DNA of 64,000 bases, from assembly GCA_028023455.1 (NCBI GenBank), contig JAQFVV010013085.1, positions 209,169 through 273,168 on the forward strand, read 5' to 3'. The notes below the pieces were generated by a model. That model was not told where the DNA came from, made no database searches, and worked only from the letters and a program-made list of their open reading frames with translations. The position numbers were made by a program, and so were the translations under genes. This document shows positions 36,313 to 48,922 of the stretch, piece after piece (the first letter of the stretch is position 1; every line of letters starts with the position of its first letter). Source of the stretch: Epiperipatus broadwayi. Its lineage: Eukaryota; Onychophora; Udeonychophora; Euonychophora; Peripatidae.

Positions 36313-38505
36313 ATGATATTAATAATAAGTGGAAGAGATGGGAGTAAAAAAATTTGGAATTACATTAAAAGGAGGAATTTAGGGGAGAGAGAGATAGTAC
36401 TACTGGATGAGGAGGGAATAGAGTGTAGCTCTATAGAAGAATTAGAGAGAATATTGAATAGTTATGTAATGGATATAGAAGAGATGTTAGATGTGAAGGA
36501 TAGAGGGATAGAAAATATGAAAGCATATAGTAATGGGAATATTAGCTTTACAGAAAAGGAACTCATTGAGGCAGGGAAAAAATTGAAAAGTGGTAAGGCA
36601 AGAGGGTTAGATGGATGGGCAGCAGAGATGGTAATGAATTTAGGTCATAGGGCAAAAGTAAAGTTACTATCATGTTTTAATAAGATGGCACAGAAGAGAG
36701 TTTTCCGGGTAGCTGGAGTAATACAAGAGTAAGATTATTATTTAAAGGAAAAGGTAAGGATCATAGAAAGTTAAATAATTATAGACCAATAGCGGTAACA
36801 TCAGTTTTATATAAAGTTTTTTCATATATGGTGGCTGGAAGAGTTGCAAAGTGGATGGAAGAAAATAATGTAGTGGGGGAAATGCAAGGAGGCTTTAGGT
36901 CAGATAGGCGAATAGGAGATAGTTTATTTGTAGTTACACAACTTATAGATATGAGTAGAAATTCAGGTAGACAGTTATATATGAGTTTTATAGATATAGA
37001 GAAGGCATATGATAGAGTGAATAGAAGTAGATTATGGATAAGTTTAGAAAATCTGGGAATTGATGAAGCTTTAGTGGCTGTTATTAAAAAATTATATGAA
37101 AATAATTACTATACATATCAATTAGGGGATATAGAATCTGTTAAAGTTAAAAATGTGGTGAGACTGAGGCAAGGATGCCCTATGTCACCTATTTTGTTTG
37201 TGTTGTATTTGAGTGAAATGGAGAGAGCAATAGAAAGTCTTGGAAGAGGGATAGAGATACCATTAATAGGTGGCAAGAGAGTATATACATTGTCGGTCTT
37301 TTTTGTGGATGATGTCTCTTTGTGTGCAGAAAGAAGAGAAGATATGGAAGTTATGCTGAGGACATGTGCAAGGATGGGTAAAGATATGGGGATTAAATTT
37401 AGTGAAGAAAAATCAAATATAATAATGGTAAATACTGGGGAAAGAGAAGACAAAAATTTCTTATTGGGGGTTATAAAGTTAAGTGTGGTGAGTAGATATA
37501 GTTATTTGGGAATCATCTTGAGTAATAAGAAAAATTGCTTGGATGAATGGGAGAAAGCAAAGAATAAAAAGGGATTGATAAAGAAATTAACAGTGTTTTC
37601 ATATAATAAATATGATGTAGCCAGAATTGTATGGAAGATAGTGGCAGTAGCAGGATTAACATACGGCAATAATGTGTTATGTGTTAGTAAAGGGGTATTA
37701 GATTGCTTAGAAATAGTACAAAGGGAAGTAGGAAGACATGCATTAGATGCTGAGATGTGGACAGCAAAGGAGGCAATTCAAGGAGAAATGGGATGGTCAA
37801 GTTTTTATATGAGGAATGCAAAAAGCAAATTGAAAATGTTTGGTAGATTGCAGTTTATGGATAATAAAAGAATAGCCAAAATAGTATTTAATTGGGTTAC
37901 AAGTAAAGGGAAGGCAACAAGATGGGTGAGAAAGGTAATGCAGTATGCAGAAGATTTGGATAAAGAATTTATGTCAGTATACTTGTACAAAAGGTGGGAT
38001 GATTGTGTTAGGAGGATTGTTGAGTGTTATAATGGTAAGGAGTGGGATAGAAAAATAGATGCATTAATAAAGAATAGGGAGTTGGAGAGATGGAGAACTA
38101 GTATGGAGAGTAAAACGAGTTTAAATATATATAGAAGTAAACAGAACATTGGGTGTGAGTTAATTTTTGATAATAGTAAGGAAAGTAGTTTATTGTTTAA
38201 AGCTCAAATGGGATCTTTAGCAACAAGGGAATATACACCCGGGTGATTTAGTCTACAAGTTGTGTAAGGAAGGCATAGAAAATATTAGGCATCTGTTACT
38301 TCAATGTAAATGCTTGGAAGCAGAAAGGGTACAAATAATGAAGTTATGGAAGATTAAATATGAACAAAGTGATTATATAGAAAGTGAGTTATTGGTTTTT
38401 ATGCTAGGTTTGGGAAAAGATAAGGGGGATTTAGATATGAAGGTCATGGAGTTGACAAAGACTATGTTGTGGAAATGGGATGGAGCAGATTATGGGAAAA
38501 CTTAG
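36313..38505 (+). pseudogene. LINE ORF2: reverse transcriptase and C-terminal tail, frameshifted
   Basis: The frames at 36313-36732, 36828-38246 and 38260-38505 read as one RT. The connector has KLKSGKARGLDGWAAEM, followed across a frameshift at about 36730 by RPIAVTSVLYKVFSYM. Palm A is FIDIEKAYDRVNR, then RQGCPMSPILFVLYL, then FVDDVSLCAE, keeping both catalytic aspartates with Val in place of the usual Ala. The tail after about 38260 has CKEGIENIRHLLLQCKC, the Cys/His cluster common at the end of this LINE group. The 472-codon central frame is the longest intact piece. Confidence 0.9.
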
Positions 38506-38630
38506 GGTGGACAATGGAAAAGGAAAGGTAAAGTGGCTAACAGGTTTCTCTGAACGTAGCTGCTGAGAGATTGCTGACTCCGTTTAAGGAGAAGTCACAG
38601 TGCATCCATCACATCACATCAGTATGCCAC

Positions 38631-39895
38631 AGAAGCAGTAATGTGATACACCAGGAATAGGAATTATCTATAAGGCACTGTACACTGTTCTTACCGCACT
38701 TTTAGGAATGCTTCCTCATTGTCGGAAGAGGATAACCAATTTACATTTTTTAACTGCAAAGAATAATATAGTATATTATTTGCACAAAATACCATTATCT
38801 TTATATGTAAACGATGATGTTTATTTTCTTTTTTTAAAAAAATGTAAAAATAAAATAATTATATTTGAATAATTTAAATTATTCAAAAAGTCAATATTTA
38901 AATGCCTTTCAAACAGTAGAACCGAAACACATAAAATAAATATTTTTCTATTAAAAAAAAAATGAATATTTCAAATTCTCATTTCAAAGGAAGGCAGACA
39001 GAGATTATTTATCACAATTTTAAATACAACAAGAAATAAACTTCAATAAATTGAAAAAAAAAAAACAATATTAAAAGTAAACAGATAAAGGCAATAAAAA
39101 ATAGATAAAGTTAACTGATAAAAGCTATAAAAACATGATACCTCGCTACAAGTTTATATTTATGTGCTCAATAATATATTAATAGTTTTAAAATAGATTA
39201 CTCTCTCATTTGGCTAAAATTAATGTAGAAACCGATACATAAAAGTATGTGGACCTCAGGCAAAATCAGTCACGCGTTTGAAGTAGCGGTTATATTTACT
39301 TAGCACTATTCTTAACACTTGTTCATTCTTTAACAACAATCTGCTTACATCTTATTCCTTTTTTTCAAATTTATTTGAAGTTTTTAACTTTTAAGCAAGA
39401 TTGGTCAATGTGTTTAAAAGATTTCAGAAATTAGAATTTAAATCAATCTTTTAAATATATATAATAATTTATCAAAAGCCATCGAGAATGAATGTTTACA
39501 ACACAAATCTTTGCGGAAGACTGTATATATTATCAAGTCATTTATTGAATCTCATTAATCTAGAGACATCAAATAAGACATAGCTATTGTACTTCAAAGT
39601 TCGACTTCCTGCTTCTTCACCAAATGTTGGTGTACATTTATTAAATAATTTTAAATAAATAAAAATATTGGAAATCGGAATTAAATATTAACATCTAACA
39701 AGGCTTTGAATAGTTTAGTCCAAAAGTGTCAATCTCACTTCAGTCATGGACTACTTTTATAACAAATTAAATCCAAGAGGGCTGTATGATATGTATTTAT
39801 ATTATTACTAAAAGCTTTGAACTTTTCAATTTTCTCTGATTTTTGAATATTTATTTAAATAAGGGAGATGTTTAAACTTTAAGGTTAAATACTAC
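38631..39895. other. Non-coding DNA after the LINE
   Basis: It begins with about 120 nt of more balanced base composition (38631-38745), perhaps still LINE 3' sequence, then AT-rich DNA without genes. Confidence 0.4.
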
Positions 39896-40557
39896 TATAT
39901 AAATATGATTTGCGCTAACGACGCATTCCTAACACAAAGCTGAATTCTTTATATATAACAATAACAGCATATAAAAGCGATTTAACCCGCTGAGGAAGTA
40001 TAAGTAGTAACCAAAAACAATTAAATCAAATTAATTTAGGCCTAGTATTTTCGAGGTTTTCCCTCATATTCATGGCCAAAATAAGTTATAAACCATTGCT
40101 GTAATATTACTAAATAATAAAATATGCAAATGCGAATGCAAATTAATTAGTCCATTTTCTTGAAATAGAAAACACGTGTCGCGTCTATTGATGACATTGT
40201 TATCACTGATAATAAAATACGCCTCCTTGATTTTTCCTTTTACAATCATTGGCTTCGGAGCATACTATCTTGGGGTTGCAGGGTTCAAACACATGGCCAG
40301 CCTGCTTTTCATGTTCGAAAAATATTGAGAAGTTATCATTAGTCTTTTTTGCTCTTCTATACGTATACATGTGTTGAGCAGCTCTATTATGAACAGTGGC
40401 AAAATTATACAATATGTCTGTGACTATGAGGGCTGTGTTCCTTGAAAGCGCTCAGCCGCAGTTACACGTATTTACTTTGTATTATTGTAATATATAAAGA
40501 ATTTAAAAATTCAGCTTTGAGTGTATGCGTCGTTACTGCAAATCACATTTATATAAT
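39896..40557. mobile_element. Inverted-repeat element of about 660 bp, non-autonomous
   Basis: The left end (TATAAATATGATTTGCGCTA, then ACGACGCATTCC) is matched on the opposite strand at the right end (TATAAATGTGATTTGCAGTA, then ACGACGCATACA). The match continues through CAAAGCTGAATT and TTCTTTATATAT for about 80 bp or more. The interior is unrelated and encodes no transposase; a 69-codon minus-strand frame (40412-40203) has no recognisable domain. I cannot define a target-site duplication. Confidence 0.65.
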
Positions 40558-41280
40558 ATTTATTTAAAAAACACATCAAATTAGCAACAAAATTAAAACA
40601 TAAAATCAATGTGTTTTTTTTTATCTGCAAAGAAAGTGTAATGAAGTCAAAGAAAAATATATGCTAATAAATAATCAAAAGGAAATATACAGAAGTAATT
40701 CAATTCCCATTTTTCTTGAAATTTTTCCCTTCAACGATCTTTTTTTTTTGTCATTTTTGATTTTGAAATCAACATTTCCTAAAGAAAAATAATAATGATT
40801 ATAAAGTTTATATAAATTTACGTAATTGTTTAATAATTAAAGTTTTATTACTTAATTTTTGCCAAAGTAACTTCTATGTCGAAGAACAAAAACGAGTCGT
40901 AATCAATATAAAAAGACCAAGCACGTGGGCAACGAAATTGCATTGATTGAAAAGAGACGTGAATGCAAAATACCGAATTAAATGTGTATTTTCTGTGTAA
41001 CTGTATTAATAATGAAAATATTTTATCAGTACATACAAATCTATATATTGCGTTTGAAACACACTTACGTGAAGCTATATTACAAATTAATAATTACTTA
41101 GCGCTTTCGGGAGCTCCGTGTTCTCATATTCATAGCTTATACTAATGATTGTTGTAGATATCTTTTTTAATAAAGATATATGCAAATATATGCAAATAGT
41201 AAATCCTTTAAATAAACTTTTGCACTATAAGTGATTGCAGGCCAAAAATACACATCATAGGCCACCAGTTTGATATCTCT
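40558..41280. other. AT-rich non-coding DNA
   Basis: Nothing recognisable. Confidence 0.4.
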
Positions 41281-41284
41281 GCGT

Positions 41285-41565
41285 TAATGAAACAACAAGA
41301 GTGCTTGATTTGAAAGTTAAAAGTTTTTGAATTACGTTACAGTCGAGCGAAATAAAAAAAAGAGTTAAAAAGAAATCGCAATGTAGATAAGTAAATAAAA
41401 CTGTTTTATTCAGTTTGATACACCCGTTTTAGGGTAATAATAAGAGGGACTGATTTGAGAGCTAAAGGTTTTTGAATTTATTTCTAGTCGAGTAAAATAA
41501 AAAAAAGGTAAAAAAAAGATAATCACAATATAGATAATTAAAAAAACCAGTTGTATTCATTATCC
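41285..41565. repeat. Diverged direct repeat, two units of about 125 bp
   Basis: Two successive copies share TGATTTGA, GTTTTTGAATT, AGTCGAG followed by AAATAAAAAAAA, and TAGATAA in the same order. Confidence 0.7.
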
Positions 41566-41648
41566 CATTTTGGTGCTTAAACATCATATAACCTCTCAAA
41601 TAAATGACTTTAAATAAAAAAAATAGTATTCAATCATAGTATAAACTA

Positions 41649-41697
41649 TAATAATAATAATAATAATAATGATAATAACAACAACAACAACAACAAC
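41649..41697. repeat. (AAT)n(AAC)n microsatellite
   Basis: Short compound array with the same AAT-to-AAC order as at 30950-31102. Confidence 0.9.
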
Positions 41698-43277
41698 GTT
41701 AACAATCTTTTTTCCTCTCAAGCTTTTCGAGTTTGATTGCTCATGAAATCACTTATTAGAGTATTTATTAGCCTCTATTCCCAGGTTTCATGTTGAATAA
41801 ATAATCGCATAGTCAGGTGATTAGGCAGCCACGCTACAGTGGAACATCCAAGGTCAGAGTGAATGCAATAGATTGATAAAATGTGATTTCTTAATATAGG
41901 CATCTGAGAATTTGTTCTAGAAAATTATAGCTCTCAACTCTCTGACTGAACTGTGCATAATGGAATCTGGGATAGGATCCGTTCTGGTACTTGCATTTCT
42001 GGCACCCTCAAATTTCTAAAGTGCTCTAAAGCAAAAAAGTAATTTGAACATTATTCTGATTGATGAACTGCTAGCATCTTAAAAATGAATTCTGTTGCCA
42101 ATATGATAAAAATCAATTCTTAACAATACTAGAGCTGCTTGGATTTAATTTCCTAGATGTTACTAAAATCTCTTCAACATATTTAGGACAATTAATAATT
42201 GTTATACTAATATATTTCATAAATAGAATTTAGCACCCTCTGAATTACATAATTAATAACTAATACATTTATAGTTACTATGCAAAAGTGAAGGATTTAA
42301 TAATAGTGACTCCATTTTCTAATTGAAGTCCACAGATTCCTTTATAATATTTTGTTAATAGTTATGCTATTTAAATATATTCATATATATAAATAAATAT
42401 TAATTATTTATTACGTTAGAGAATATCACATATGTGCACTAATTAGTATAGTTTTTACTCAAATAAACAATTTTTTATTTCTAAATTTTTATTTGAAGTT
42501 TGATTTTACTTAAAATTATTTTAGCATCTTGCAGTAGAAAGTTGAAAAGTTGAGAAGTTTAAAAGTGTTGAAAATTCTTCCGTATGTTTTATATTATTAT
42601 TATTATTAATAATAATAAATTATTTATTTATTTTATTAATAAGTGTTATATATAAAGTGGTGCTGAGATATTAATTTATAAATTCAAAATTAAAAAAGTA
42701 TATTGAAATAATTAGGATAAAATTGTATTTGATTATGGAATAATATTAAGATAAATAAGTTGAAAAGAGATATGGAGTTTCTAATGGATATGATCTTATT
42801 AACCCACGTATATAGTTCACAATTGGATACAGTTATTAATTTTTATTCAAACTGGACCATAAAACTATTGTTATTATTAGGTACCATTTTAGGGTCCATA
42901 ATTGAAATATCAAAATAATTGTAATATCAGTTGCTTAGAAGGTCGAGTGAAATTGATTGCAAAAATTCCATTTAACTAATCATGGTGATATTTTATTTTT
43001 TCTTTAACTGCAATTAATCAAGTAATGTTTAGCTCTTAAGTCTTTTGCTCTTACTACAGCAATACTGGTCTTGATCTTGTCATCTGAAAATAAACATGAT
43101 TAAATTAGAATATTATTTTTTAGCTTCCCTGAAATTAAGACGTAACTAGAAAATAAGTCCTAGCATGATTTTTTAGAATGCTCACAATATAAGCCCTACT
43201 CCAAATATAAGTCCTAGTTAAGATCAGATGTATTAAATTATAAAGCAATGAATGTATAAATAAACAATATTATTGAT
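41698..43277. other. AT-rich non-coding DNA
   Basis: No gene seen. A small ATT/AAT palindrome lies at about 42593-42620. Confidence 0.4.
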
Positions 43278-43933
43278 ATTAATGCTTTAGTATATAGGGT
43301 ATATGAGCGTATAATATGAGCGTATACATATGTGTGTTCAAGTGTATCAGTGTTATGAGATAGAACAGTGAGTGATGGGTCGTGTGATAGTCTGTGCTCA
43401 TATACCCTATATATTACATATATCGACACAGGTATATAATAAGCCTGTGTGCTTCAATTATTACATAGTAGGGATGTCTGCCCATCCCTTGTGTATGTAT
43501 TTTGTGGATTATGTCCTGTACATGAGAGGTCAGATTGACCTTAGGTCAACATGGGTGTGATAAGAATGTTGGCCTCAGGGTGGCCTTTGAGCATTCCATC
43601 ATCAGATTTTTAATTGGATGGACGGTTGAAGAGTTGGAGGGTGGAGAAGATTGAAGCCTGTCCATTAAAGTATGACGATTGGCTATCTTAATATATATCT
43701 GAGCACTTATAGCATATATGTCTGGACCAATTGATGATTGCTGGTTTAGCATGAAATATGTATATTGGTGATTATTTATCTCTTCAACCTATGCGTGTTC
43801 AAGTGTATCAGTGTTATGAGATAGTGTGGAGAGTGGTGGGTCATGTGAAAGTCTGTGCTCATATACTCTATATATTATATATATAGACACAGGTATATAA
43901 TAAGCCTGTGTGTTTCAATTATTAATGTTTTAG
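43278..43933. mobile_element. Fold-back retroposed element, copy 3, with 13-bp target-site duplication
   Basis: Element 43291-43920, flanked by ATTAATGCTTTAG (43278-43290) and ATTAATGTTTTAG (43921-43933), one mismatch. It carries two direct copies of a roughly 135-bp end unit (about 43328-43464 and 43791-43922), each running from GTGTTCAAGTGTATCAGTGT to ACACAGGTATATAATAAGCC and TGTGTG. Between them is the family interior, including TTTAGCATGAAATATG. Relative to copy 2 the 5' end holds an end unit in direct rather than inverted orientation. No coding frame. Confidence 0.8.
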
Positions 43934-45624
43934 ATAAATGGTAATATAAATTATATAGTTTTTTTTGTATTTTCCATCATCAACAAATATAATTCTATAA
44001 GTTAGAGCAACAAATTATCTACCACAAATTAGTATATTGGATAATTTATAATTTCATTTATATATTTTTAGGTATTTATTTATATTTAATACTTAGATTT
44101 AGACTGTTTAATTTAGTTTTAGAGTTTCATCATGGTAGCTTTTAAATATTCAAGACAAAAGAAAAATTAGTTTGACTTCTTAAACATTTCCCCCCTGCTA
44201 AAAACTTAAAAATAATGGAAGTGATTTTAATAACAATCTTTCTCCTAAAGAAACATTTTAAAAAAGAATACAGAAGCATTTTCTGAATTTTTTGTTGTTC
44301 TTGTGTGGATTCTTAACTGCAATCATTTTTGTTACCCATCATCCTGTCTCAAAATCTTCAATTAATTCTTGATTTAATGGTAAATTTAAATGGAACAATA
44401 TTCTGATCACCAGATAAGATCAATGCAAAATAAAGAGCTACTCTGGTGGTGAGTAAAAATGGGAGGTTTCTGGGGTAAAAATTTTACAGCTTTCTGTAAA
44501 GAGAAGAAGTACTTAAATAAATGTACATTTTTATACATAAAAATATATGGCATCCTCTCAAAATAAGCTCTATGGTGACGTTTGGAGCAAAAATTAATAT
44601 AAGACCAAGTTTTATTTTGGGGGGAACATGGCATAAGGGTAAATAATGTTTCCTACATAGATAGTGTTTAGAAACTTAGTTATTGTTACAGTTTTTAATC
44701 CAATCTCTAACAACCATGGTATATTTAATAGAACAAAATTGTGTTAAACCAAAAAAATTTTTTTTATGATACCAGCTTAGTGATCATGAGATGATTTTTT
44801 GTTTTATATGAATAATTAAAAACAAAGAATGTCAAAATGTATAGATATTAAACTTTGTCATATCTGTATAAATGTGCAAGCAAGTTGGCTTGGATTCAAA
44901 ATATTACAAATGTTTTTGAATTTCAGACTGGTAGATTAGTAATACAAAACTTATTAAAAGATGGCTTGTGGGTGAAAAGTGTATTAGATTTAAATAATCC
45001 AGATTCCATTAAATTCAAGTTTAAAAGCTCTTTTCTTTGATAAAGTAGCATTGGATAGAGGTATAGCATTTATTAAATACCCAAGCTTACGGTATGTGGC
45101 AGAAATGTAGTAAAATAAATAGTTAATCTGATCTCACTATCAACTCTTGTCTCATCTTTTTGAAAGACCCCAATGACAACATTGGTCAAACCTTTATTGT
45201 ATATGATATATTGATAATATTTAAATTATTTATTATAAATATAAGTTTACAAATGAAAGGCACTCTAAAAATTATTATTCACACTTTGAAAAATAAAAAA
45301 ATAAAGTACTAAATTAAATTCTTTACTTTAACAATGGTGCTTTTTATTATTGGATGGCAATCCTGTCTATGCATAAAATTTGTAGAACAAAATATTTCTT
45401 CTATGAATTTCATTTTTAAAATAGTCACTATTTTTATTGTAAAACGTTATAAAAGAATAATATGTTTTAGAACTTAAAATTTTCACAAAAAATTTATTCA
45501 CTGGCATTCCTTAGCCACCAAATTAAAACATTTTCTGCTCTTATCATAGATGTTTGTATAACTTGTCTTCATAAAAGCAAACATTTTCAAATAAAATTGA
45601 ACTATAATCTTTGATTTAAAATAC
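43934..45624. other. AT-rich non-coding DNA
   Basis: No gene. The frame at 44855-45040 (61 codons) has a moderately protein-like composition but no recognisable motif. Confidence 0.4.
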
Positions 45625-45639
45625 ACCCACCCACCCAAC

Positions 45640-45688
<49 letters not shown>

Positions 45689-45689
45689 T
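45625..45689. repeat. (CCCA)n(AC)n(AT)n compound microsatellite
   Basis: CCCACCCACCCA leads into about 13 AC units and then about 13 AT units. Confidence 0.95.
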
Positions 45690-47936
45690 GTAATGGAATG
45701 GGGAGGAGGGGTTTGATCCGGGGTGATGGCAAAACATCATCACTCCCAGATTAATGCAAAATGAAATAATCAATTATTTACAAAGTATATATAAGTATAA
45801 AATATTTAAGGGGAGCATGAGATCATGAGATCATTGAGAGATTAGCCAGCTAACTCAGAAGAGCAACTAAAAGCGTAATTATAAATTCAACCAGCATTAT
45901 AAAGTAAAATCAATTATAATTAATACTCAAGATACCATTCATCATTGTGAATGATCCACAATAACATATAATAAAATCTGAACAATAAATCAACAGTCAA
46001 TATTGTGACTGGATTGGAAATGGGTTTTCTGTAGATTAGGCTAACTATAGTCTTTACCACCTTGAGCAATTATTTAAACAACTTGGATATACCAGCTTAG
46101 TGCCCATCCATTAAAATACACAATAATGAGAAATTGAAACAATAATGCTGGGACATGTAAAACATGCTGATCATCTTCAATGCTCTGGCCACTTAGTACC
46201 ATCAATGTACTGGCCAACTATAAACTTAAATTTTTAACAAGACTGAATTAAAATAAAATATAGTGCATGGGCTTTAAAGAGTATCCTTTTTTGAGCCAAC
46301 CAGGATGATGATTGATTATCTCTGGATGCCCCAAAGCACTTAAATACACCCTCCCATTCATATATTCATCCTGTGCACGAATCTAGCTAAGAGAACACAA
46401 GCTCTATTACTGTATGTGACCAAGAGATGATGGCAACAATTTTTAACAATTAAATAAATTTATTAATAACAATAAAAAATGATATTTAAGGTCTTATAGG
46501 TTAAGGGTTCTGATTTTGAATGATACACAATAATAAAGTCATCACTCTGTAATTTACAAGATTACTACAAAATTTAAGTTATTACATTAATTGCATTATT
46601 TCTTAATGGGTATCTTTAAATGCATACATATATCCGTACACAGACATGTGTTTTATAATATATGATGAAGACATTTCAATTAAACAAAATAATTATTAAA
46701 AAAATGATTAAATTTTATATATGGGTTATAATTGACAAAATACACACACATACTTGTGTGTGCATGAAATAACATATTTGACTTGTTACAAAATAATTAT
46801 CAATATCTTAAATTATATAAAAATACAATAAATGATTAAAGTTTCGGTTAAATGAAATACATTTTACATACTAGATTTGTTGAAACATCTACATAACATT
46901 TGTATTTATCACAATAAAATTATTAAAGATTATTTTCATAATTTAATACTCTTTGCTGAATATAGTCTTTTTCTTTATAATAAGAACTACCAAATTTTTG
47001 TCGGTTAATTGATTTAAAATGTCTTTCTTTTTTTTAATCTAAAAGATTTTTGGAAATCTTTTTCTTGATTATTAATTATAACTTTCTTTGTAGTTTATTT
47101 TCTTTCTAAATTGTAAATATAACTTTAAACAGTTTTTTCTTCTTTAATAACTGATTTTAAATTAATATCGTTTTATATATTTCTATCAGTTATAAAATGT
47201 CATTTTATTAAGGAAATTATTTAAAATTTCGTTATTATATATAACTTTACTCACCACAGCTGTATATATTTTTATCTGGGCTTCTCTGCCTTTAGATAGT
47301 CTGCATATATATAATTATTTATTTAGTGCTGGTTCTTTTGGTCCATTAGAAAAATATAATCCATGTTTGTTGTCATCATCAGATAAAAGTATGTAATTCA
47401 TGTAAAATCTTGGTCTGTAGTTGGTCTCTTTCTGTCTAGGATTGTTTCAGGCAAGCATCTATCTTGGTTTGTTAGATTTCAGGAAAGCAACTATCCTCTC
47501 TATGTTTAAGGCTATGCATTTCAACACAAAGAAGTGGGTTAATTTTCTCCATGTAAATTCAAACTTCTGTTAAGGAAAATGGTCTACTATCTTGCCTTCA
47601 GCTACATCAGTTTATGGTAGCTATTCTGCAAATTTTAAGGTCAGCTAAAACCAACTGCTGCACTTTATCAAGGTGCAACAAAATATTGTAACCAACTTTT
47701 CAGCTGACTTTATAAAAATTATTATCCAGACTGGAGCTAATTTTGTTATCAGCCCTTTTATAGAATCATCTAAGATGATAATAACATCTTGAGTGAAAAT
47801 AGGGTTTTTATTTTTATCTCTCTAATCCCTTTGAAAACATACATGTTTTAATTAATTAAAAAAATTTCAAAAACAAGTATTGTGTTTTTACATTTCACAA
47901 TCAGAATAATAATAATAATAATAATGCTATATATAT
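45690..47936. other. AT-rich non-coding DNA
   Basis: No gene or complete element recognised. A short (AAT)n run lies at about 47906-47924, directly before the Penelope-like element. Confidence 0.4.
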
Positions 47937-48175
47937 AAAATACATATTTTGTGGGTTCATCCGTGTTAAAAACTTTTAATATTAATATACTGACGTTTCG
48001 ACTTGGTCACACAAGCCATCCACAGAGTTATAAAAGGTAGAAAGATGGTTGTAGAGGTGCTACAATCACTGATTTAAATAAAATGTTAAAATTCCACCAA
48101 TAGCAAAAAATGTTAAATTTAGGAATGTTTTTTAAAAAAATCTTTCCAAATAGGAGGAAGTTTGCATGTATCATC

Positions 48176-48811
48176 TCACTTATTGATACAATCTGGCCTT
48201 TTAAGTATCTCAATGGATTCTCTAATTTTGCATTGGTAGAGATTATCCCATCTGGATATGATCCTGGTACTAGAAAAATCAATTTTATGACCTGAATCTA
48301 TAGTATAGAGTGAGAGTGCTGATGATGATGAGTGTTGTTTAACTGCATTATCATGCTCATCTCTCCTAACACTGATGCGATGATTACTCATACCTATATA
48401 AGAAGCTTTACAATTTTTACATGAGATTTGATAGACACCATGAGATTCAAGAGGGATTGAATCCTTAGGCTTGGTTATTATATTGCTGATCTTTTGGTGA
48501 GCAGAAAATGCTGTATCTATATTATAGCATTTTAATATACATCCAATACTGTCTGTAGTTCCTTTTACATATGGAACACAAATCCTAACAGCTGATTTAT
48601 CATCTTTTTGTTTCCTATTTTGTCTATTTTGGGCTTGAAATAAGGCTTTTTTTATAAATTTGTATTTATAACTATTTGCTAATAAAACACTATTAATATG
48701 ATTTATTTCTTCTTTCAGATGTGTCTCATCTGAAAGGTTAATTGCTCTATTTAAAAGAGTTTTGGCTACAGAAACTATCAGAGTTGGGTGATGATGAGAA
48801 TGGAAATGCAA
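48176..48811 (-). pseudogene. Penelope-like RT tail and GIY-YIG endonuclease, left (inverted) arm
   Basis: A minus-strand frame of 211 codons begins within the RT thumb/linker ([20 protein letters not shown]) and contains GVYQISCKNCKASYIGMS, the GIY-YIG core preceded and interrupted by the CKNC cysteines typical of Penelope endonucleases. Further on is VRRDEHDNAV with the conserved Arg and His. It stops after DCINK where the right arm has CGA (Arg) in place of TGA and continues about 20 codons. The endonuclease would nick the target for priming. Without the RT core this arm cannot act alone. Confidence 0.88.
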
Positions 48812-48922
48812 ATATCTGTCTGTGTGTGTATCCTTTCTGTAAATAGAAAAAGATAAACTATTTGGTGTTCTGGTGACTAGAACATCAAGAAAAGGGAGTT
48901 TTCCATCAGATTCTGTCTCTTA

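Larger units (their letters stand above)
34012..38630 (+). mobile_element. CR1/L2-like LINE, both ORFs present but frameshifted
   Basis: On the plus strand: ORF1 (34012-35009) with a PHD-like zinc finger, coiled region and SGNH esterase domain; ORF2 (about 35049-38505) with APE endonuclease, RT and a C-terminal zinc-finger-like tail. A PHD finger joined to an esterase in ORF1 is a known arrangement in the CR1/L2 group. The coding strand is markedly purine-rich (A and G). The 3' end is not certain; a short CATCACATCACATCA tract near 38606-38620 could be the terminal microsatellite. The 5' end is not defined. No target-site duplication was found. Confidence 0.88.

Noticed and set aside
43238-43752. 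Three short ORFs in the 43-kb fold-back element
   Set aside because: They lie in non-coding retroposon repeats; equivalents in other copies are interrupted.
44855-45040. 61-codon plus-strand ORF with moderately protein-like composition
   Set aside because: No motif, no splice signals in a useful position, and no support across a stop; not enough to call.
48028-48295. Short ORFs opposite the Penelope GIY-YIG arm (also 49805-50072)
   Set aside because: They are antisense to, or in the UTR of, the Penelope arms and simply mirror each other because of the inverted repeat.
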